Below, one piece after another: positions 6,259 to 11,416 of a DNA stretch of 11,416 bases; positions within the stretch are counted from its first letter, which is position 1, and each line of letters starts with the position of its first letter. The DNA comes from CAUZEO01 sp963578625 (GTDB lineage Bacteria; Verrucomicrobiota; Kiritimatiellia; SLOV01). Under the pieces are notes generated by a model. The model saw only the letters and a program-made list of their open reading frames with translations. It was not told the origin of the DNA and did not search any database. Location of the stretch: the NCBI GenBank assembly GCA_963578625.1, contig CAUZEO010000162.1:1-11416 (forward strand), in the 5' to 3' direction. The position numbers and the translations under genes are program-made.

Positions 6259-6602
6259 TGAAGCCCCCGGCCAGCCGAACATGGGTGCAGGAAAGCAACG
6301 TGGTGTTCGATGAAGAGGTGCTCTTCCAGCCTCGCTTCATCGATCCACTGGCCGGCGTCATGCCCTTGCGCCTGACTACGATGCCGTTCGGTAACGCGCA
6401 TATTTATCCCGAGGCACAAGTCAGCACGCCGGACGATCAACGATTTATCTTTGCGCGGCATCTTCCACCGTGCGGGATCCGCACTTTCTGGATCGCCGAC
6501 CTGACGACCCGGGCCATACGCCAGGTCACCGACGAACCCGATGCCACGCAGATCTACGTTGCCCGCATTCCGAACGGCTTCCTGAATGACTTGGATTCGT
6601 GA
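6258..6602 (+). pseudogene. Short beta-propeller fragment, oligogalacturonate-lyase-like, probably internally deleted
   Basis: A 114-residue ORF whose ATG overlaps the preceding stop (TAATG). Residues about 40-95 ('IYPEAQVSTPDDQRFIFARH ... TFWIADLTTRAIRQVTDEP') match one blade of TolB/oligogalacturonate-lyase-type propellers, which normally have about 380-420 residues. The last part ('TQIYVARIPNGFLNDL') resembles the very C-terminus of the oligogalacturonate lyase family ('IYIADVPES...'). It therefore looks like an N-terminus joined in frame to a C-terminus with the propeller middle lost. It may be translated but should not fold into a full propeller. A plain 3' truncation is the main alternative. 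It points to pectin or uronate use as a possible ancestral role. Confidence 0.5.
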
Positions 6603-6623
6603 TTGCGAGTTTAGCTACTTGTT

Positions 6624-6726
6624 TGAGAGTCCAGATTTCGGGTTTCAGGAGGAAGAACATACTGGCAGACAACAACTCCCACCCTGAAACCCGAAACCTG
6701 GCACCTGAAACCAAAAGGGACTCTCA
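6624..6726. repeat. Nested palindromic element with TGAGA/TCTCA ends (copy B)
   Basis: The outer arms TGAGAGTCC (6624-6632) and GGACTCTCA (6718-6726) are perfect complements. The inner arms TTTCGGGTTTCAGG (6636-6649) and CCTGAAACCCGAAA (6683-6696) are perfect over 14 bp, with a 33-nt loop. Left arms are 3 nt apart, right arms 21 nt apart. The inner arms and the right-hand gap are made of 7-nt units of consensus CCTGAAA. No T-run follows, so an intrinsic terminator is unlikely. The layout matches the element at 3399-3491, and both are preceded by the same TGTTTGAGA. Confidence 0.7.
6683..6717. repeat. Heptanucleotide tandem repeat, unit CCTGAAA (5 units)
   Basis: Units CCTGAAA, CCCGAAA, CCTGGCA, CCTGAAA and a degenerate CCAAAAG are contiguous. 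Two more units occur in reverse orientation at 6636-6649, which makes the inner stem of the palindrome. Confidence 0.7.
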
Positions 6727-6760
6727 CAGTTTGAAAAATCTGGCTAAGCCAGAGGCCCTA

Positions 6761-6781
6761 CTGAAAACTGAACACCGAACA
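6761..6781. repeat. Heptanucleotide tandem repeat, unit CTGAACA (3 units)
   Basis: CTGAAAA, CTGAACA and CCGAACA are contiguous 7-nt units. The array lies just upstream of the transporter gene and runs into the open frame that carries its signal peptide, where no normal start codon is found. Confidence 0.55.
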
Positions 6782-6848
6782 CCATAGAGATATCAAACTT
6801 GGTTCCCCCCATCGGCGCCATTTCCCCTTTGCCTGCCTGGGGATCGCA

Positions 6849-9605
6849 GTGGCGTTCATTGCGTTAAGTCCGTCCCGTGCCGGATGGATTGAGGACAAGC
6901 CCGGCAAGACGGTCATTCACGTCAAGGTGCCTTCGGTTCCCAATCCAACCGATACCTCTACCTACAACCGCGCCGGGGTCGCCGGTCTGCGCCTGTTCCT
7001 GGAGCGCTTTCCGAAGATCTTCGCGGAGAAGTATGCAGAGAAGTACAAGGCAGCCCCGGAGAAGTACGGTCGTCACAACTGGGATCGGGTGGAGATCCAG
7101 TTGCACTCGGCCACGGGGATTCGGATTGAGGGAGTGGAAAACGACCTGTTGATGATCGCCGGCAAGCAGGCGCCGGATGTGCTCTATGTCAATTTCCGCA
7201 AGTCGTCCACCTACATCAACAGCGGATTTCTTTATCCACTGGATTTGCCCGAAGATGGGTACCTCGCGGGCCCGGGCGCAATGTCGCAGGAGGAGATCGA
7301 TTATCGGATTCATCCCAAGATTTGGCCGGTGGTTCAACGGGTCGGTCCCGACGGGGAAACGCACATCTGGAGCATGCCATACGGGGGCGTCCTGGGCACA
7401 GTCATCCTCTATCGCCGGGACTTGTTCGATCGGAACCGCATTCCCTACCCGGACAACGACTGGACCTGGGAGGAGCTCTACGAAGCCTGCCGGAAAATTA
7501 CAAAGCCTCAGGAGGGAATCACCGGCATCCTGCTCGGGCGCGGTAAGCACGAGTCCTATCACTGGGCGACCTTTCTCTGGTCCATGGGCGGCGACGACAT
7601 GGTCTATGACCCGCAAACCGACGACTGGCGCTGTACGTTCGATTCGCGCGCCGCGGCGATAGCCCTCGATTTCTATCAGCGCCTCACGCTGGAACGCTGG
7701 ACGGATGATAACGGACGCCCGCAGCGCGGCTACAGTACTCGCGACACGATCGGGCGCGTGGCCGAATCCCAGTGGAGCGACGGTAAGGTCGGGATGACGA
7801 CCGCCTACATCGATGAGAAGCTCTTCAGCCGGATCAATCCCGATGTCACCGGCATGGTGCCGGTGTCGCTGGGCTTTCCCGATGAAAATGGGAAGCGGAT
7901 CCGCGGTGGCGTACTGAACAGCGGTATGTTTGGGCTTTTTTCCCGGATCGAACATCCCGCGGTCCGGGATGCCGCGTGGGAGTACATCCGCTTTTTCGAC
8001 AATGATGAGGCCACGGCGCTGAAGACGCGCATCATGGTCGAGGGCGGACTGGGCCGCTTCATGAATCCCCGCTTCCTGAAGCGTTTCGGCTATGAGGACC
8101 TGGTGCGACTTTCCCCGAAGGGGTGGTTCGAGACCTTCGAGATCGCCATCGAGTCGGGCCGCCCGGAGCCCTACGGGCGCGGCAGCACCCTAGCCTACCT
8201 CATGATGACCTATCCGATCCAGGAAGCCGAGCAACTCTACATCGACGGAAAACTACCCGAGGACCGGGAGGAACGGCTCGATGTCCTGCAGGGCATTCTG
8301 CACAAGTGGACGGTCGAGGCCAACGAGAAGATGCTCGGCATCGTCCCGCCCGGGGAGATGCGAAAACGCCGGATCACGGCGTGGATCGCAATTCTCATTG
8401 TCGCGGTCGTCTTCGCGCTGGTGTTTCGAAAGGTCTTCCAGACCTTTCGCCCCCCGGACGAAAAGGGACTGGAAGAAAAGACCCCGCTCTCCTGGGGGTT
8501 TCGGAAGTACTGGGCGGCCTACATCATCCTGCTGCCGGCCGTTCTCACGATCCTGTTGTGGCAATACCTTCCCATTGCACGCGGCACGGTACTCGCCTTT
8601 CAAGACTACCAGATTCTCGGCGGCTCCTCGTGGGTCTGGGTCGACAATTTCGCAAATGTCCTGTGGGACATCAACGCGGGCGGGTGGTGGCATTCCGTCT
8701 GGAACTCGGTGCGCTACACCCTGCTGGTGGTGGGGCTGACCTTCCTGCCGCCCATCGTCCTCGCCATTCTGCTCCAGGAAATCCCGGTCGGCACATTGTT
8801 CTTCCGCACCGTCTATTACCTGCCGGCGGTCATCACCGGCCTGGTCACCATGCTCCTGTGGAAGATGTTTTACACGCCGACCGAGTACGGGATTCTGAAC
8901 CAGGTGGTCATGGCGATCCCGGCCCTCGTCTATGTCGCGCTCGGTCTCTTCCTACTGGGAGTGGCCTGGACCTTCTGCCGGCGCCTTTGGTTTCACGATG
9001 CTGGATTTCCCGCCATCCTCTTCGCGCTGGGAGGACTGGTGCTCTGCTACACCATGGTGCGACTGGCGGGCGGAATCCTGTATCCCGGCGATGAAACGAT
9101 CGGGCAAACCATCCGCCACTTCATCCCCCGGCTCTTTCAAGCGCAACAGGAGCCGTTCCGGTGGCTGGCCGACCGGAACACCGCGATGCTGGCCTGCGTC
9201 ATTCCCATGGTGTGGGCCGGCATGGGGCCCGGATGCCTGATTTACCTGGCGGCCCTAAAGGGAATTTCAGATGACTTCTACGAAGCCGCCGACATCGACG
9301 GCGCGACCTTCGTCGACAAGATCCTCTTCATCATCTTTCCCATCCTGAAACCGCTGGTGATCATCACCTTTGTCGGGGTGTTCATCGGTTCCTGGCAACA
9401 GGCGGAGATGATCCTGGCCATGACCGGCGGCGGCGCCGGCACGGAAGTGGCCAACCTCAAGATTTTCTACGAAGCCTTTACCTTTCTCCGCATGGGTCCC
9501 GCCACCGCCATGGCCTGGATCCTGGGGGCCATGTTGATTGGCTTTACCGTCTACCAATTGCGGATCCTGGCGCGGTTGGAGTTTAAGACGACTGGAGAGA
9601 AGTAG
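6849..9605 (+). CDS. Fused extracellular solute-binding protein / MalF-type sugar ABC permease
   Basis: The 918-residue product joins the substrate-binding protein and one membrane subunit of a carbohydrate ABC importer. Residues about 10-500 form a family-1 binding protein ('DVLYVNFRKSSTYINSGFLYPLD', 'WSMPYGGVLGTVILYRRDLFD', 'WTWEELYEACRKITKP', 'HKWTVEANEKMLG'). A helix at about 509-528 returns the chain to the cytoplasm, followed by a charged linker. A MalF-type permease runs from about 552 to 918, with the ATPase-contact EAA motif 'YEAADIDGATFVDKILFIIFPILKP' near 811. The topology is consistent: binding domain outside, permease N-terminus inside. Between 'GILNQ' (681-685) and 'PFRWLAD' (769) there is an extra 80-odd residues with two hydrophobic helices, where most relatives have a short link. 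From GTG 6849 the signal peptide lacks its basic part; the frame continues upstream to about 6792 and encodes 'SPHRRHFPFACLGIAV', so the true start is probably upstream of 6849. Confidence 0.85.
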   Translation: MAFIALSPSRAGWIEDKPGKTVIHVKVPSVPNPTDTSTYNRAGVAGLRLFLERFPKIFAEKYAEKYKAAPEKYGRHNWDRVEIQLHSATGIRIEGVENDLLMIAGKQAPDVLYVNFRKSSTYINSGFLYPLDLPEDGYLAGPGAMSQEEIDYRIHPKIWPVVQRVGPDGETHIWSMPYGGVLGTVILYRRDLFDRNRIPYPDNDWTWEELYEACRKITKPQEGITGILLGRGKHESYHWATFLWSMGGDDMVYDPQTDDWRCTFDSRAAAIALDFYQRLTLERWTDDNGRPQRGYSTRDTIGRVAESQWSDGKVGMTTAYIDEKLFSRINPDVTGMVPVSLGFPDENGKRIRGGVLNSGMFGLFSRIEHPAVRDAAWEYIRFFDNDEATALKTRIMVEGGLGRFMNPRFLKRFGYEDLVRLSPKGWFETFEIAIESGRPEPYGRGSTLAYLMMTYPIQEAEQLYIDGKLPEDREERLDVLQGILHKWTVEANEKMLGIVPPGEMRKRRITAWIAILIVAVVFALVFRKVFQTFRPPDEKGLEEKTPLSWGFRKYWAAYIILLPAVLTILLWQYLPIARGTVLAFQDYQILGGSSWVWVDNFANVLWDINAGGWWHSVWNSVRYTLLVVGLTFLPPIVLAILLQEIPVGTLFFRTVYYLPAVITGLVTMLLWKMFYTPTEYGILNQVVMAIPALVYVALGLFLLGVAWTFCRRLWFHDAGFPAILFALGGLVLCYTMVRLAGGILYPGDETIGQTIRHFIPRLFQAQQEPFRWLADRNTAMLACVIPMVWAGMGPGCLIYLAALKGISDDFYEAADIDGATFVDKILFIIFPILKPLVIITFVGVFIGSWQQAEMILAMTGGGAGTEVANLKIFYEAFTFLRMGPATAMAWILGAMLIGFTVYQLRILARLEFKTTGEK

Positions 9606-9621
9606 TAGTCAGTATTCCCCC

Positions 9622-11416
9622 ATGCCCATCCTCAACAAAGTCGGCCGAAGAGACCTCAGCGTACGGTTGCTGATCGGCTCGATCTATCTCTTACTCATCG
9701 CGGGGGCGTTGAGTATGATTTACCCGTTCGGTTTGATGCTCGGCGGAAGCACGAAAAGCACCGTGGATCAGAAAGAGTTGCGCATGATTCCCGGATTTCT
9801 GCGCAACGACCTCAAACTCTATCGCAAATTTGTTGAGGGTCTCTTCAACGAGAAACTCGACATGGCGAAAGCAGCCTACGACGAGGACATCGTATCGTTC
9901 GAAACGATTGATCCGCCACCGGTGATCAACGATCGATTGCTCGACGAATACACGGAATTCCTGACCACGATCAACGACGAGGTCCATACCTACACGCCCG
10001 GGTTTCTTCGCACGGAAACCACGCGGGAGGTCCTCCCTGAAGTTCAGCGCAAACTAATCCGGGTATTGAAGGAGGAGTCTGACGGCGACCTGGATGCCGC
10101 CAACCGGCAGCTTGGCACCACGTTTGCCGCCTGGCAGGCGGTCCACGTAGTGCCCCAGGTGACCCTGGAACGCGTCCAGCGGATATCAAACGAACCGATC
10201 TTTGGGCGTTTACAGTCGATCCAACGAAGCCTGCCCCAGCACGACTGCTACTACTTCAGCGTGGAGGGCTTTTATCGGAACCTGTTTCTGAGGCCCCAGT
10301 ATGCAAGGGAGATTCAGGTCTACAACGAAGCGCACGGAACCCAACACACGGCGTACGCAGATATCGGCCTCTCAAAGCGGGCGCCCCCGGAAGGGTCGCC
10401 GGATCGAACGGATTGGGAAAAGTTCGTCCGCGTGGCCCTCAACATTGTGTGGATCGGTGCCGATACATCGGCCCTGCCGGCGTACCGGGCGTTCCTCGCA
10501 GGGAAGTACGGCGCCGTGGCGGCACTCAATCGCGTCTACGGCGCCTCCTATAGCCGGTTTGACGACGTTCCACTGTTCGATGATCCGCTGCAGCAGGGCA
10601 TTGCAGAATCCGATTGGAGATCCTTCGTCCGCGGCTGGAAGGATCCCGATTCCGGGCAGGTGTTCGAGTTGCCCCTGGAATCCATTTCTATTGACAGCCT
10701 CGAGTTCCGCTATCGCGACTTCCTGCTGGCAAAGTATCCGACCATGGATGAGCTCAACGGGGCACTGGGCACGGATTACGGAGCGATCAACGACGTCCGG
10801 CTGCCGCAGAAAGAACTTCACTACCGGGAATTTTTCAAGCACCGCGGTGCCTTCAAATGGGAATTCCTGACGCGAAACTACCGCTCGGTGATCTCCTACC
10901 TGTTGTTAAACGGCCGGGCCCTTTGGAACACGCTTGTGTACTGTGTCCTGGCCATCCTGTCCGCCCTCATCGTCAATCCCATGGCCGCCTATGCCCTGAG
11001 TCGCTACCGGTTGCCCTCCACTTACAAGGTTCTCCTCTTCCTGATGGTCACCATGGCGTTTCCACCCATGGTGACCCAGATCCCGGTATTCCTGATGTTG
11101 CGCAGCCTGAATCTGCTGAACACCTTCTGGGCATTGGTCTTGCCTGCTATGGCCAATGGCTACCTGATCTTCATTCTCAAGGGATTCTTCGATTCACAGC
11201 CGAGGGAGTTGTACGAGTGTGCCGCATTGGACGGCGCGAACGAATGGGTCCTCTTCTGGAGGATCGCGATGAACCTTTCCAAACCGGTCCTGGCCTACAT
11301 TGCCCTGTTGGCCTTTACCCACGCCTATTCCAATTTCATGTTTGCGATGCTGATTTGCCAGGACCCCGACATGTGGACCCTGATGCCGACCCTTTACCAG
11401 TTACAGACGCGGAGCC
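9622..11416 (+). CDS. MalG-type sugar ABC permease with large extracytoplasmic insertion (3' partial)
   Basis: The second permease of the importer starts 16 nt after the fusion gene and is open to the window end (598 codons seen). Residues 15-37 are the first membrane helix, with the usual 'IYPFGLMLGGS' after it. Residues about 41-432 are an insertion before the second helix, where normal MalG proteins have a few dozen residues; topology puts it outside the membrane. The permease resumes at about 434 ('LWNTLVYCVLAILSALIVNPMAAYALSRYR'), has 'AFPPMVTQIPVFLMLRSLNLLNT', and has an EAA loop 'ELYECAALDGANEWVLFWRI' (529-548) with Cys in the motif and 'NLSKP' in place of the usual 'LPLSKP'. The insertion carries four related segments centred on Asn161, Asn235, Asn303 and Asn379. 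No good ribosome-binding site is seen before the ATG at 9622. About 280 residues is the family norm, so this is roughly double or more. Confidence 0.88.
   Translation, partial: MPILNKVGRRDLSVRLLIGSIYLLLIAGALSMIYPFGLMLGGSTKSTVDQKELRMIPGFLRNDLKLYRKFVEGLFNEKLDMAKAAYDEDIVSFETIDPPPVINDRLLDEYTEFLTTINDEVHTYTPGFLRTETTREVLPEVQRKLIRVLKEESDGDLDAANRQLGTTFAAWQAVHVVPQVTLERVQRISNEPIFGRLQSIQRSLPQHDCYYFSVEGFYRNLFLRPQYAREIQVYNEAHGTQHTAYADIGLSKRAPPEGSPDRTDWEKFVRVALNIVWIGADTSALPAYRAFLAGKYGAVAALNRVYGASYSRFDDVPLFDDPLQQGIAESDWRSFVRGWKDPDSGQVFELPLESISIDSLEFRYRDFLLAKYPTMDELNGALGTDYGAINDVRLPQKELHYREFFKHRGAFKWEFLTRNYRSVISYLLLNGRALWNTLVYCVLAILSALIVNPMAAYALSRYRLPSTYKVLLFLMVTMAFPPMVTQIPVFLMLRSLNLLNTFWALVLPAMANGYLIFILKGFFDSQPRELYECAALDGANEWVLFWRIAMNLSKPVLAYIALLAFTHAYSNFMFAMLICQDPDMWTLMPTLYQLQTRS

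Noticed and set aside
5362..6282. Minus-strand ORF of 306 codons
   Set aside because: It is antisense to the PhyH-family gene, whose iron and 2-oxoglutarate ligands are all in place, and it runs into the next gene; its composition is that of a GC-rich shadow frame.
6740..6752. CTGGC-TAA-GCCAG hairpin as terminator
   Set aside because: The stem is only 5 bp and no T-run follows.
6864..7955. Minus-strand ORF of 363 codons
   Set aside because: It is antisense to the solute-binding domain, with no recognisable motif; the plus-strand frame has clear family signatures.
8123..9094. Plus-strand ORF of 323 codons in another frame
   Set aside because: It lies wholly inside the permease region and encodes a low-complexity Arg/Pro/Gly/His-rich chain typical of an out-of-frame GC-rich reading.
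9600..9615. Sixth 7-nt array (AGTAGTC AGTATTC) between the transporter genes
   Set aside because: Fewer than two full units match, which chance explains.

Overview
The window looks like chromosomal DNA of a free-living, polysaccharide-degrading bacterium of the PVC superphylum (Planctomycetes / Verrucomicrobia / Lentisphaerae / Kiritimatiellae); I cannot place it further. The grounds are family-level: a pseudopilin-type protein with a GFTLIELL leader, secreted proteins with a 'CCF.DGSC' cysteine-rich repeat and a 'YELQYTTN...W...G...YRVV' C-terminus, a PhyH-type dioxygenase beside Gfo/Idh/MocA and oligogalacturonate-lyase-like remnants, and a sugar ABC importer. There is no rRNA, tRNA, CRISPR array or recognisable insertion sequence.

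Layout. The left half (1-5035) is on the minus strand. In transcription order it holds a putative secreted TIM-barrel glycosidase-like protein (5035-3680), a 440-bp non-coding interval with a large nested palindrome and a probable promoter with a LacI-type operator, a pseudopilin-like protein (3235-2495), and two paralogous secreted proteins in tandem (2430-1318 and 1259-3). The right half (5260-11416) is on the plus strand. It holds a PhyH-family dioxygenase, two very short translationally coupled ORFs that look like gene remnants with their middles removed in frame, a second nested palindrome, a solute-binding-protein/permease fusion, and a second permease that runs off the window end.

The likely theme is sugar or glycoside uptake and use: secreted proteins and a glycosidase-like enzyme outside, a binding protein tethered to the permease for import, and small cytoplasmic enzymes (dioxygenase, sugar dehydrogenase remnant) inside. 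No ATPase subunit is visible; it may lie beyond 11416 or be a shared MsmX/MalK-type protein encoded elsewhere.

The most unusual signals are these. (1) The MalG-like permease has an extracytoplasmic insertion of about 390 residues with four degenerate GH42-like 'KYG..LN..GT.Y..DV' repeats, while its partner fuses a binding protein to a permease that itself has an extra two-helix insertion. (2) Five short arrays of 7-nt tandem repeats, with different units, sit in the gene gaps; one of them encodes the whole apparent signal peptide of the glycosidase-like protein. (3) Two nested palindromes, at 3399-3491 and 6624-6726, share TGAGA/TCTCA ends, the same asymmetric layout and extra tandem-repeat copies in the right arm only. 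(4) Two adjacent genes have each lost their central part in frame while keeping both ends.
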